DNA of 32,133 nt from Verrucomicrobia subdivision 3 bacterium UBA693 (GTDB taxonomy: Bacteria > Verrucomicrobiota > Verrucomicrobiia > Limisphaerales > UBA8199): assembly GCA_002298785.1 (NCBI GenBank), contig DBMR01000119.1:1-32133 (forward strand). The letters are read 5' to 3'. The position numbers and the translations under genes were made by a program. The notes beneath the pieces are model-generated. The model worked only from the letters and a program-made list of their open reading frames with translations, had not been told where the DNA came from and did no database searches. Positions 17,915 to 25,983 of this stretch are shown piece after piece; positions within the stretch are counted from its first letter, which is position 1; the number at the start of each line of letters is the position of its first letter.

Positions 17915-19897
17915 ATGCCAACGCCTTCAAGTCTTCGGGACCGATCCAGTTCAGCCTGCCGACGTCGGGTGCCGGACCATGACCTGCTGCGCGCCATAGG
18001 GCGCGGTGCGTACGGGGAGGTGTGGCTGGCGCGGAACGCGATGGGTACCTTGCGGGCGGTGAAGCTCGTGTTTCGCCAGGATTTTGAAGATACAGGGAGT
18101 TTCGAACGCGAATTCAAGGGCTTGCAGAAGTTCGAGCCCATCTCGAGGCTGCACGAAGGTTTGGTCCAGGTTTTGCAGATTGGGAGAAGAGAGGAGGAGG
18201 GTTGGTTTTTTTACGTGATGGAACTGGCGGACGATGTGACGACGATCGGCGATAGCGGAGTGCTCGCGGCTTTTTTGCCGCGTACCCTGAGCGCTGAATT
18301 GAGTGCCCGTGGAGCGTTGCCATTGACGGACTGTCTGGCGATCGGGGTGAGGTTGGCCTCCGCCCTGCAGTTTCTTCACGAGCACGGGTTGGTCCATCGA
18401 GACATCAAGCCTTCGAACATCATCTTTGTCCGTGGGAACCCGAAGCTGGCGGACATCGGGTTGGTTACTGGCATGGACGAGGCCCGCTCGCTGGTGGGCA
18501 CGGCGGGATACATTCCGCCGGAGGGGCCCGGTTCGGCGCAGGCGGATATCTACAGTTTGGGCAAGGTGCTGTATGAGACGGCGTTTGGGAAGAACCGGCA
18601 GGAATTCCCGCAATTGCCGGTCGATCTCCACGCCCGCGCCGATCATCAAGGGTTGCTGGAATTGAATGAGATCATCCTCAAATCCTGCGAAAGCGACCCG
18701 CGGTCCCGGTATGAGACGGCGGAGCAATTACGTGCGGATTTGGAATTGTTGGCCACCGGGGGCTCGGTAAAGCGGCAATGTTCGACGAAGCGTCATAGGG
18801 CGTGGGCGAAAAGGGTAATGGCCACCGCGATGGCAGGACTTTTGGTGACTGGGTGCGTCCGGTGGTGGCAGGAAGCACACCAGGCGCGGCCGCTGTCGCT
18901 GGATGCGGATGCCTTGGGACTTTATTACCGAGCTTGCTATGAGGTCCGAAACCGAGGATTGGAGAGCTTGTTGGCGGCTTACACCAACCTGACCGTTGCG
19001 GTGCGCATGGATCCCGGGTTTGTGGCCGCTTACTTTAAGATGGTCGAGCTCTATTTTGGTCCGCTCGGGAACAGGTTGCCGCCGCACTACAATCAGGCGG
19101 AGAACTTTCGCACCGTGGCGGCGAAGCTACGGCAGGTGGCTCCGAATTCAGTTCAGTACCACACCGCCAACTCCCTGGTCGAGTTCATGGACTGGAATTT
19201 TGACGCTGCGATTGCGGAGGCAGCCCAGGCCATAAAGTTGGATCGGAACTTCATGCGGGCGCATGGGTTCTACGGCTACTATGTGCTATTTGCCCGGGGT
19301 GATGCGGACACGGCGTTGAAGGAATATGAGACCGCGTTGAATCTGGACCCGGAAAGGAATGACACGACCATCAAGGGCCTGCTGGGCGGTCCGTACTATT
19401 TCAAACGTGAGTACGCCATGGCGGTGGAAAAGGGAATCGAGGCGGTGGAAATGGAGCGGCAGAATCCCTTTGCCCACTTGAACCTGGCCGAAGCCTATCT
19501 GGCAGTTGGGGACTATTCGAGATGCCTGGAGGAGCATCGGCAGGGCGAGTTGGCGTGTGGGGCAAAGCCCGACGACGTTGAACCCAGGTACGAGAAACTG
19601 CGTGAAGCTTTGACTCGTGGGCCGGAGGCCATGTGGCGGGAATTACTGGCGGAGCTTGAAAGCAATGCTAACTCCGATCCTTATGACAAGGCGGTGCTCC
19701 ATGCCCGGTTGGGGGAGTGGGATGAAGCGATCTCATTGCTGAAGCAGGCGTTCGAGCGCCGCAGCCGAGCCATGTTTGCCATCCTGGGTGAACCGTGCTG
19801 GGATGCGGTGCGCAGTGAACCGTGGTTCCAGGACGGCCTCGCACGGTCGGGTTTCCGACCAGTGACGATTTCTCCAACTATTGCACTGCACCGGTGA
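17915..19897 (+). CDS. Membrane-anchored Ser/Thr protein kinase with TPR-type C-terminal region
   Basis: A 660-residue protein. The N-terminal kinase domain (about residues 20-285) has the glycine loop GRGAYGEVW, Lys50 in the AVKLV motif, catalytic HRDIKPSN (161-168) and metal-binding DIG (180-182) in place of DFG, a substitution that keeps the essential Asp. A membrane helix spans about 302-318 (ATAMAGLLVTGCV), and residues 350-600 look like TPR-type helical repeats, here probably outside the cytoplasm. The frame continues upstream to a TTG at 17831, but ATG 17915 has a good GGGGAG ribosome site about five bases upstream and starts just before the kinase domain. It is divergent from the large repeat protein, hinting at linked regulation. 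Substrates are unknown; an ECF sigma factor 3.7 kb downstream is a possible one. Confidence 0.85.
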   Translation: MPTPSSLRDRSSSACRRRVPDHDLLRAIGRGAYGEVWLARNAMGTLRAVKLVFRQDFEDTGSFEREFKGLQKFEPISRLHEGLVQVLQIGRREEEGWFFYVMELADDVTTIGDSGVLAAFLPRTLSAELSARGALPLTDCLAIGVRLASALQFLHEHGLVHRDIKPSNIIFVRGNPKLADIGLVTGMDEARSLVGTAGYIPPEGPGSAQADIYSLGKVLYETAFGKNRQEFPQLPVDLHARADHQGLLELNEIILKSCESDPRSRYETAEQLRADLELLATGGSVKRQCSTKRHRAWAKRVMATAMAGLLVTGCVRWWQEAHQARPLSLDADALGLYYRACYEVRNRGLESLLAAYTNLTVAVRMDPGFVAAYFKMVELYFGPLGNRLPPHYNQAENFRTVAAKLRQVAPNSVQYHTANSLVEFMDWNFDAAIAEAAQAIKLDRNFMRAHGFYGYYVLFARGDADTALKEYETALNLDPERNDTTIKGLLGGPYYFKREYAMAVEKGIEAVEMERQNPFAHLNLAEAYLAVGDYSRCLEEHRQGELACGAKPDDVEPRYEKLREALTRGPEAMWRELLAELESNANSDPYDKAVLHARLGEWDEAISLLKQAFERRSRAMFAILGEPCWDAVRSEPWFQDGLARSGFRPVTISPTIALHR

Positions 19898-20028
19898 GAC
19901 AGTAAGTCTACGCGAAGGCAGCCTTCGTTCGAGGGCCTGGGCTCAAAGGGCTGACGGCGAGCGGGGCTGGCGCCAGTCGTATGGCGACGCCTGCCCGGCT
20001 CGGTAATCTGCGAAGACGAGTAACGGTT

Positions 20029-21309
20029 TTAATCATCCTGGTCTTCATCCTCAATGGGGAGGAGGAAGTTGGAAACGACGTGATCAGCAATGGCTATCCC
20101 CATCTCACCCCCCACGATAACCGAGTTGCGGAAATGGATGCCTCCCCACATCCGGGCTAACTGGACTTCCGCCGCCGCGTCTGAAAGGCGGTTGTAGGTG
20201 ATGGTGAAACTTGGATAGCCGGGTGAGCTTAAGACAAACGTATGCACATCGCCGACCAGGTCCGCCAGGACGCGCATGAAACCGCCCGTGAGGATCGCAT
20301 GGTTGGAAACATATTCCTGAAACCGAGGCGTGGGGATCAACGGGGTCCAGGTGGGGTCCGCGTCGGTGAGCGGGTTGCCATCTGTATCGGCCAAACGGAT
20401 TGCATGATATGGGCGCCACAGATTGTAGGTGTACTTGGAATCGAAGCTGGCGGTGACGCAATCCGCGACGACGATATTCGCCAGCGCCAGGATTCGGGCG
20501 TTGTCCACCAGGCTGGCGCCGGGTGGCAGGACGTCGCGCGCCACCTGGTTTTCATCCGAGACATCCACTGCGGCCCAGAGTTTGGCAATCTGGGTTTGTG
20601 TGGCGGTGCGCGAGGTGCTGGTGGTGCCGCCGATGGCCTTGATCTCGTTCACGTCCGCCGCGTACTGGGGGCTGGTCAAAGCTGGTAGCGGTCCGGGACG
20701 GAATTGCGAGGGGGTGGCAATGGCGAAAGGCTCGAGGTGTGCCAATTGAGGGAAGGCAGCCGGCAGGGTTCCGTCGGGGGCGGTGGGGGTGGGCAGGGAA
20801 CGCCAAACACCCGGGCCGGTGCCGCCAAGGTAAGGTGGGAAAGTTGTCGTGGAACCATCAGTGCTGCGCCAGGCCAGGATCAGCGTGGCCACATGTTCAC
20901 CCCAGGCCAGGCCCCTGGCTATCGAACGACTTTGCCCTCGTTGACCTGGAATCTTCGCCAGCGAGGCGGCGAGATCCGCGTCGAAAATGCTTTTTTGAGC
21001 CGGGAAGAGTGCGACCAGGGTCGTGTGGGCCGCCGCGGCCGCGGCCGCTTCGGCCCGGGCTCCCCGGGGCGCCCGCTGGGTGACGAAATAGGGTTGGTAT
21101 TGGCGGGCAATTCCGTTTACGGCGTCGTAAACGGCGGTCTGCACTATAGCGGCCGCTCGACCCTGTAGCGGGGGCGTCGCGCCCAGATTGGTTTTGAGCG
21201 CGTGTTGGAGAATCTCATTCCAATCCGTGACCATGTCAGCACGGGCAATGGAACAGAGGAACAGGCTCACGACAGCAAGGCTGCCGACGATTAGTTTCGA
21301 ACGTTTCAT
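20029..21309 (-). CDS. Exported vanadium-haloperoxidase/PAP2-family enzyme
   Basis: A 426-residue protein with a signal peptide (residues 1-24, ending SIARA). It belongs to the vanadium-dependent haloperoxidase/acid phosphatase (PAP2) fold. The phosphate or vanadate site is visible: Lys292-x6-Arg299-Pro (KYTYNLWRP), Ser335 and His337 in YVSNHAILTG, and Arg386 with His392 in ARMWGGIHF. The canonical PSGH is VSNH here, but the Ser and catalytic His are kept. Whether it oxidises halides or removes phosphate cannot be told from sequence. ATG 21309 is chosen because AAAGGAAAG lies just upstream and a signal peptide follows. It ends with acidic residues (EDEDQDD). It stands between two divergent gene pairs with no clear operon partner. 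Confidence 0.8.
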   Translation of the reverse strand: MKRSKLIVGSLAVVSLFLCSIARADMVTDWNEILQHALKTNLGATPPLQGRAAAIVQTAVYDAVNGIARQYQPYFVTQRAPRGARAEAAAAAAAHTTLVALFPAQKSIFDADLAASLAKIPGQRGQSRSIARGLAWGEHVATLILAWRSTDGSTTTFPPYLGGTGPGVWRSLPTPTAPDGTLPAAFPQLAHLEPFAIATPSQFRPGPLPALTSPQYAADVNEIKAIGGTTSTSRTATQTQIAKLWAAVDVSDENQVARDVLPPGASLVDNARILALANIVVADCVTASFDSKYTYNLWRPYHAIRLADTDGNPLTDADPTWTPLIPTPRFQEYVSNHAILTGGFMRVLADLVGDVHTFVLSSPGYPSFTITYNRLSDAAAEVQLARMWGGIHFRNSVIVGGEMGIAIADHVVSNFLLPIEDEDQDD

Positions 21310-21455
21310 GGACTTCTTTCCTTTCCTGGTTTGGGAGCGCGGTGATGGGCCGCGCATCAGTTTGCTGCTTGTGTGGTTGAACCTCACCGGTTGAACGGTC
21401 TGAGGGGTGTCTGCTTAGGGAACCATTCGTAAAGCGTAGCCACGTGCAAGTTGGG

Positions 21456-23462
21456 TTAGTGCGAAACCGCCCGATAGAACCGCTGATCCGACGCTGGCGG
21501 GTTGGTGTCGATGATCATAGCGGTGCCGCTCAGATTTGTAATGGTCAGCGTGCCGGCAGTCGACCAATGGTAGAGATCCGGGGAGGAATCGATTTCATAT
21601 TGAAAACCGCGTCCGCCTTTGAGGTAGAACTGCTGCAAGCCGTTTGTGGCACTTGCCAGCAAACGCGGTGGTTCGGTTATGGTGAGGATTTGCCGTGGCG
21701 CCACGTCCTGGAATTCCTGAACCGTTCCGGAGGGCCACTCGATGCGCACGGTCGCGGCATTGGTGGCATCGCCCAGTCCGAAGTTTGCGCGTAACTCTTG
21801 CTGGCTCCCCCAACCGCCGCCACCGGTGATTTGGCGCAACTGCCAGCGCTCCGCGCCGCGGTAAAAGGCGCGCACCCGCACTCTGGCACCGATCGCCGAA
21901 CGATTGGAGACCGTCCCGACGAGCTTGACGGTGAGCCAGGCATTCGAATTGCCGTTGTTGTGGTAGAGGGCGTTGCCACGGCCATCGCCGCGGGTGACAA
22001 ACAGATCGAGGAAACCGTCATTATCATAGTCGGCCCACGCGCAACCGATGGAATCACTGTATTCGTTGACCGGGCTGCCGTTGGTGATTTTGGTAAACGT
22101 TCCGTCGCCATTGTTGTGGTACAAGGCATTCACCACGCTCGCGTCGTTGTAGCCCTCGTCGGTGACCAGCAGATCCAGAAATCCGTCGTTATCGTAATCC
22201 CCCCAGGCACACCCGAACCAATTGTTCCCAACGTCGGTCGTGACAATGCTGTTGGTAATTCGTTCGAACGTGCCGTCGCGGCGGTTGTGATAGAGGAAGT
22301 TCAATCCGCCAAAGCCATTCACCACGAACAAATCCAGGTAGCCATCATTGTCGTAATCGCCCCAGGCACAGCTTCCAGAGTAATCTGCATCTGTGACCAC
22401 CCTGCCGGTGGTCACCCGGGTGAAAACGCCATGGCCTTCGTTGTGATAGAGGCGGTTGGGCGCCGGGGCAGCGTTGGGTCCGCGCCCGCCACAGACAAAG
22501 AGATCGGGTTTGCCGTCATCGTCATAATCACCCCAGGCACAACCGATCGACGAGGCGCTATCCGCCACCAAAATGCTATTGGTCTCCTTCGTGAACGTGC
22601 CGTCGCCTTTGTTCCGGAACAAATAGCAGTGAGAAAGCGCGGCAGGGTCAATGGTGGTGACGAAGAGATCCAGGAAGCCATCGTTGTCATAGTCTCCCCA
22701 GAGGCAGCCATAGGAAATCGCGCTATTCGTAACCGTCGGGTCGTGCAGAATCCGGGCGAAGGTGCCGTCACCATTGTTGTGATATAAGAAGTGGGGGCCA
22801 GTGGCGGTGACAAACAAATCGATGTTCCCGTCATTATCATAATCGCCCCAACACGCGGAAGGTGCCTGCGAGCTGACGTCTACCGGCGGTCCGGACAAGA
22901 CCTGGAAAAAGGTTCCATCACCGTTGTTGCGATAGAGAAAAGGGTTGGCAGCCTTCCCATCCTGTCCATTGACGACGAAGAGATCCAGGAAGCCATCATT
23001 GTTGTAGTCTGCGAAAAAGCCGCCTTGAGAGGTGTCGGCGTTCGTGACCACCGGGCTGTCCATGATCTTTGTAAAAGTGGGGTCGACTTGGAGCGTCACC
23101 ACGGAATTGGTACCGCCTGAAAGATTGGTAACGATTGCGGTATAGTCTCCAGCGTTGGTCAGGGCGAGGGCTATGAAAGGCAACGTTTTGTTCGTCTCGT
23201 TTGGCAGGTTCGCTCCATTGAACTGCCATTGGTAGCTCAGCGGTGCGGGGCCGGTGGCGATTACGGTGAGCGTCACGTTCGCCCCCACGCTGGCGGAGAA
23301 GCGTGCGTATGGGTGGAAAGAGTCGTAGATGGTTTGTGGATGACCGCTCAACTGGATGCTCGAGATGGCAGGCTGACAATGGCCGCCCGCAGCCGAGGTC
23401 AGCACGATTCCAACCGCGAGCAACAAAGCGCTCGCGTCAAATTGGCAGAATGATGGGTTCAT
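21456..23462 (-). CDS. Secreted FG-GAP/VCBS repeat protein with ASPIC/UnbV domain
   Basis: A 668-residue exported protein. After a signal peptide (to about residue 28) comes an Ig-like region (about 50-140, with YQWQFNGANL), then seven FG-GAP/VCBS repeats of about 50 residues, each with a calcium-type loop such as WGDYDNDGFLDLFVT (about 155-480), then an ASPIC/UnbV domain (about 490-575; IGARVRVR, GLGDA, VRIEWPSGTVQ). The last 65 residues (YEIDSSPDLYHW, ending RFYRAVSH) match the C-terminal module of the large protein at 12660-17426. ATG 23462 directly precedes the signal peptide; the frame upstream runs into the sigma factor gene and is not used. It is divergent from the ECF sigma factor. 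The likely role is surface binding or adhesion. Confidence 0.85.
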   Translation of the reverse strand: MNPSFCQFDASALLLAVGIVLTSAAGGHCQPAISSIQLSGHPQTIYDSFHPYARFSASVGANVTLTVIATGPAPLSYQWQFNGANLPNETNKTLPFIALALTNAGDYTAIVTNLSGGTNSVVTLQVDPTFTKIMDSPVVTNADTSQGGFFADYNNDGFLDLFVVNGQDGKAANPFLYRNNGDGTFFQVLSGPPVDVSSQAPSACWGDYDNDGNIDLFVTATGPHFLYHNNGDGTFARILHDPTVTNSAISYGCLWGDYDNDGFLDLFVTTIDPAALSHCYLFRNKGDGTFTKETNSILVADSASSIGCAWGDYDDDGKPDLFVCGGRGPNAAPAPNRLYHNEGHGVFTRVTTGRVVTDADYSGSCAWGDYDNDGYLDLFVVNGFGGLNFLYHNRRDGTFERITNSIVTTDVGNNWFGCAWGDYDNDGFLDLLVTDEGYNDASVVNALYHNNGDGTFTKITNGSPVNEYSDSIGCAWADYDNDGFLDLFVTRGDGRGNALYHNNGNSNAWLTVKLVGTVSNRSAIGARVRVRAFYRGAERWQLRQITGGGGWGSQQELRANFGLGDATNAATVRIEWPSGTVQEFQDVAPRQILTITEPPRLLASATNGLQQFYLKGGRGFQYEIDSSPDLYHWSTAGTLTITNLSGTAMIIDTNPPASDQRFYRAVSH

Positions 23463-23490
23463 GAGGTAAACACGTTGTTGGAATGGTCGA

Positions 23491-23567
23491 TTTAACAAAA
23501 GAGCGCCTCGATCTGACGCCGGGCGGCTTTGGCGATTCCGGCCGGAGGCACCTTTTCTCTTGTTAAA
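23491..23567. promoter_or_regulatory. Inverted repeat in the FG-GAP / sigma factor divergent gap
   Basis: TTTAACAAAAGAG at 23491-23503 is mirrored by CTCTTGTTAAA at 23557-23567. Eight arm bases match exactly (TTTAACAA against TTGTTAAA) and GAG matches after a two-base offset. The arms flank the 133-base gap between the divergent starts (23462 and 23596), where a shared operator would lie. No function is shown. Confidence 0.35.
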
Positions 23568-23595
23568 ACAGCGCTGTGGTGCTCGTGTACCTATT

Positions 23596-24279
23596 ATGAG
23601 CACCTCGCAGGCGCCCACGGCGGCAAACCACAGTGGAGCGTTTGAGCCGATCGCCACTCGCCGCAGTTTGCTGGAGCGGATGAAGGACTGGCAGGACCAG
23701 ACCAGTTGGCGAGACTTCTTTGAAACCTACTGGCGCCTGATTTATAACGTGGCGAGGAAGGCCGGGTTGACGGATATCGAGGCTCAGGAGGTGCTGCAAG
23801 AGACCATCATCGCGGTGGCCGGGAAGATTCGGGGTTTTGAGACCAACCCGAACCGTGGTTCATTCAGCGCCTGGCTGATGCGACTGACTCACTGGCGGGT
23901 GGCCGATCAATTCCGGAAGCGGCAGAAGGCGGCGCTTCACGGATCGGCGCCGCCAGATCAACAGCAGCCCTCTGATGATACAGGGTCAACCGACCTGCTG
24001 CAGCGCGTGGCCGATCCCGCTGCCGGCGATTTGGAGAAACTCTGGTCCCAGGAATGGGAGCAGAACTTAATGGCGGTTGCCGTGGACCGTGTGAAGCGCC
24101 AGGTCCGTCCGCGCCAATATCAAATCTTCGACCTCCATGTCCTGCAAAATCTCACTGTGCAGGAAACCGCCCGAACCCTGGGTGTTAGTGTGGCCTCGGT
24201 TTACATGGCCAAGAGCCGCATTTCGCGGTTGTTGAAAAAGACGGTGAAAGCGCTGCAGCAGTCGGGAGTTGAGGCTTGA
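23596..24279 (+). CDS. ECF-type RNA polymerase sigma factor
   Basis: A 227-residue sigma-70 family protein of ECF type. Region 2 lies at about residues 30-100 (WRDFFETYWRLIYNVARKAG, then AQEVLQETIIAVA and the WLMRLTHWRVADQFRK promoter-melting segment). Region 4 lies at about 160-215, with a helix-turn-helix in VQETARTLGVSVASVYMAKS. A polar linker joins them, and no extra C-terminal domain is present. ATG 23596 is preferred over an upstream TTG (23560) because the domain needs nothing more. It should recruit RNA polymerase to a small regulon, and the divergent FG-GAP gene is a likely target. No anti-sigma gene is adjacent; the kinase at 17915 may serve instead, which is inference. Confidence 0.88.
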   Translation: MSTSQAPTAANHSGAFEPIATRRSLLERMKDWQDQTSWRDFFETYWRLIYNVARKAGLTDIEAQEVLQETIIAVAGKIRGFETNPNRGSFSAWLMRLTHWRVADQFRKRQKAALHGSAPPDQQQPSDDTGSTDLLQRVADPAAGDLEKLWSQEWEQNLMAVAVDRVKRQVRPRQYQIFDLHVLQNLTVQETARTLGVSVASVYMAKSRISRLLKKTVKALQQSGVEA

Positions 24280-24372
24280 GCGGGAACGCGGTTCGTTGGC
24301 CGAGTGCTGAATCCAGCCGGAGAAGGGGATCGATCGGAGCAATCTACCAGACTTCGGGTTGGGCACGACCGT

Positions 24373-24401
24373 AGCGGGGTCAGAACTAAGTATTTTCACT
24401 G
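24373..24401 (+). repeat. Left inverted end of the Y1 element
   Basis: It begins AGCGGGGTCAGAAC and ends TATTTTCACTG. The reverse complement of 24899-24927 differs only at two adjacent positions (TA against AG, 24387-24388). Confidence 0.8.
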
Positions 24402-24498
24402 CTTGACGTGGCCGACTGTGGGAGCAAGATGGATGTCCAATCGGTCGTTAGGGGAGTGGGGAATTCAGCACGACAGTGCGGCGGGACGGGCGCAGTTT

Positions 24499-24920
24499 GG
24501 AGCGCACCTGGAGGCCCGGCGGCGAGCGGAGCGCGGGGAGCCAGCGGATGTCACGCGGGGCCGTTGGTATTTGGGGAGCAAGCAATTCAAGCAGGAGCTA
24601 TTGGAGCAGTGGAGCATTTGGCCGCACCCAATCATAGCGGGCCTGAAGTGAATGAATCGGCGCAGGCCAAGGCCTAGCACAGCCTGGGGGAGGAATTGCA
24701 GAAACGGCGATGGACTCTGCTCCACTTGGAGGCGCGCCGCAAAGGCGATCCGGAGAAGTTAAGAATTGCCCTGCGCCTGAGGAAACAGACAACCATGACG
24801 CTGGGTTGGATTGCCGAACGGCTCAGGATGGGGGTGCCGTCGCACCTGGTCTGCTTGCATTATCGGCAATCTCAAAACCAAGCCAAGGACGCTGCCGCCA
24901 GTGAAAATACTCTGTTCTGA
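24499..24920 (+). pseudogene. Y1 (REP-associated) transposase, 3' remnant with frameshift and stop
   Basis: Three pieces join into the C-terminal part of a REP-associated tyrosine transposase. The first, from 24499, reads GAHLEARRRAE then GRWYLGSKQFKQELLEQ. A frameshift near 24600 leads to AAPNHSGPEVNESAQAKA, which ends at an in-frame TAG (24675-24677). The same frame then continues as LGEELQKRRW, LEARRKGDPEKLRIALRLRK, TTMTLGWIAERLRMG and ends at 24920 inside the right inverted end. The conserved final helix-turn-helix of this family is recognisable in the last piece. The N-terminal half with the His-hydrophobic-His motif and catalytic Tyr is missing. It is not functional. Confidence 0.75.
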
Positions 24921-24927
24921 CCCCGCT
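24899..24927 (-). repeat. Right inverted end of the Y1 element
   Basis: It begins CAGTGAAAATA and ends TTCTGACCCCGCT, the inverted partner of 24373-24401. The transposase remnant's stop codon (24918-24920) lies inside it. Confidence 0.8.
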
Positions 24928-24966
24928 CAGTCCCCTTCATTTACAGCCATTGCTGGTCGAATTTCC

Positions 24967-25386
24967 ATGAAGATGGCCGCAAACGAATATCAAGTTGGTT
25001 TTGGCTGCGGCGCGCCCGGGCCCTCAGTTTGGGTGGGCTATCGGCCACGGAATTCCATTTCAGGCCAGGAGGAGGCAATTATCGTCCAACTTGGCGAAGG
25101 CCCTCACTGCGAAGAGAAGACGCTTTCCCCGAGGGAAATGCTTCAATTTAATTATAAGACGGTGCTCTGGAGAGAAGTTGAGGGTGAACGTCGATTCGGC
25201 GGCATTGCTGAGGATCCCAAGTGGTTCGAGAAGAAGTGTAAAGAGGCTGGTTGTGAGTGGTTCGTGCCCATGGCAAGGCGCATGGCCGTGGGAGAGCATG
25301 TTGCTCTGGAGGAAATTCAAGTATCGTATCTCGCCCGCAACGGAAAACCCATGCCCTGCGGAACCTGGATTGAACTCTTCCGGTGA
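24967..25386 (+). CDS. Hypothetical protein, unknown family
   Basis: A 139-residue soluble protein with no signal peptide or membrane helix. I do not recognise it. Features include GFGCGAPGPSVWVGYRP near the start, a charged middle with several Trp residues, and a LEEIQVSYLARNGKPMP segment near the end. ATG 24967 (MKMAANEYQ) is chosen because everything upstream in the frame belongs to the Y1 element, whose right end is only 39 bases away. The original start may have been removed or replaced by that insertion. Codon use is less GC-rich than in its neighbours, so recent arrival is possible. It is followed by repeats rather than a gene. Confidence 0.55.
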   Translation: MKMAANEYQVGFGCGAPGPSVWVGYRPRNSISGQEEAIIVQLGEGPHCEEKTLSPREMLQFNYKTVLWREVEGERRFGGIAEDPKWFEKKCKEAGCEWFVPMARRMAVGEHVALEEIQVSYLARNGKPMPCGTWIELFR

Positions 25387-25518
25387 GGACTATGGAAGAT
25401 CGCTCCTTCCGCTGTGTGACAGAAAATGGGCCAAATTAAACGGGGTTAACGTCCAGTCTGGACGGGCAATGAACGCTAAACTAGCGTGCGTGGGTGCCTT
25501 ATTGGAGCGCGGTCTAAA

Positions 25519-25640
25519 AGCATGCCGCGCCGCTGGCGCTCAAAGGATGCGACAACCGTTTGGGAATGAGGGTGGGGCGCAGTTTGGCTGACCGCTTGTG
25601 GGTAGTCACCAGTATTTGTCGCAACAAGACTGACCAAGTC
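25519..25640 (+). repeat. GC-rich intergenic repeat, copy 2
   Basis: It opens with GCATGCCGCGCCGCTGGCGC, almost identical to the second unit of copy 3 (26034-26053). A shared tail follows: AGTTTGG, GACCGCT, GTGGG, AGTC and GTATTT occur in the same order in copies 2 and 3. The final GTATTTGTCGC also appears in copy 1 (947-957). Confidence 0.7.
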
Positions 25641-25748
25641 TGCCACCGGCCAAGAAGGGGAAGGAAATCCAACAAAAGGAAACCAAGGAAACGAAGGAAG
25701 CCGATTTGGTTATAGGCTGAGTGACCGTGCGGGTAAGGGGAAGGAATT

Positions 25749-25797
25749 ACCACGGACCACGCGGACCACGCGGAAGGGGAGCATTCGGAGCGCGAGC
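25749..25797 (+). repeat. Dispersed intergenic repeat (ACCACGGACC type), copy 2
   Basis: It matches 12602-12649 at about nine of ten positions. It continues directly into the hairpin at 25792-25813, which copy 1 lacks because it is cut at the GGAGCGCGA end. Confidence 0.75.
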
Positions 25798-25813
25798 TTC
25801 CAAGCTCGCTTTT
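25792..25813 (+). terminator. Terminator-like hairpin
   Basis: GCGAGCTT (25792-25799) and AAGCTCGC (25802-25809) form a perfect eight-base-pair stem around CC, followed by TTTT. It could stop transcripts from the orphan gene at 24967. It adjoins a dispersed repeat and may simply be part of that element. Confidence 0.45.
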
Positions 25814-25983
25814 GCAGGTGCGGCTGGGGAAGACGTGCGCATGGGAGGAATAGCAAGCGGTTGCTGATTCTCCAGCTCCAGCGGCACAGTCGTTCAAGCT
25901 GAGATATCGATCAACGTGTTTCGGGATTGAATCCACCGATGTATTTCACGACACCACACCTGGTTTGCACTTGGGCTCCTTTA

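Larger units (their letters stand above)
24373..24927 (+). mobile_element. Decayed Y1-transposase (RAYT-like) element
   Basis: A 555-base unit bounded by 29-base inverted ends (24373-24401 and 24899-24927) that match at 27 positions. Inside lies only the 3' part of a Y1 transposase gene, with a frameshift and a stop, so the catalytic HUH and Tyr region is absent and the unit cannot move itself. It sits between the sigma factor gene (ends 24279) and the orphan gene starting at 24967. An internal deletion of a once longer element would explain why both ends remain. Confidence 0.75.

Noticed and set aside
19913..19927. Hairpin CGAAGGC/GCCTTCG after the kinase gene
   Set aside because: The loop is tiny and no T-tract follows, so I do not call a terminator.
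22020..23010. DNA repeats about 150 bases apart
   Set aside because: They encode the repeated FG-GAP/VCBS units of one protein and need no separate explanation.
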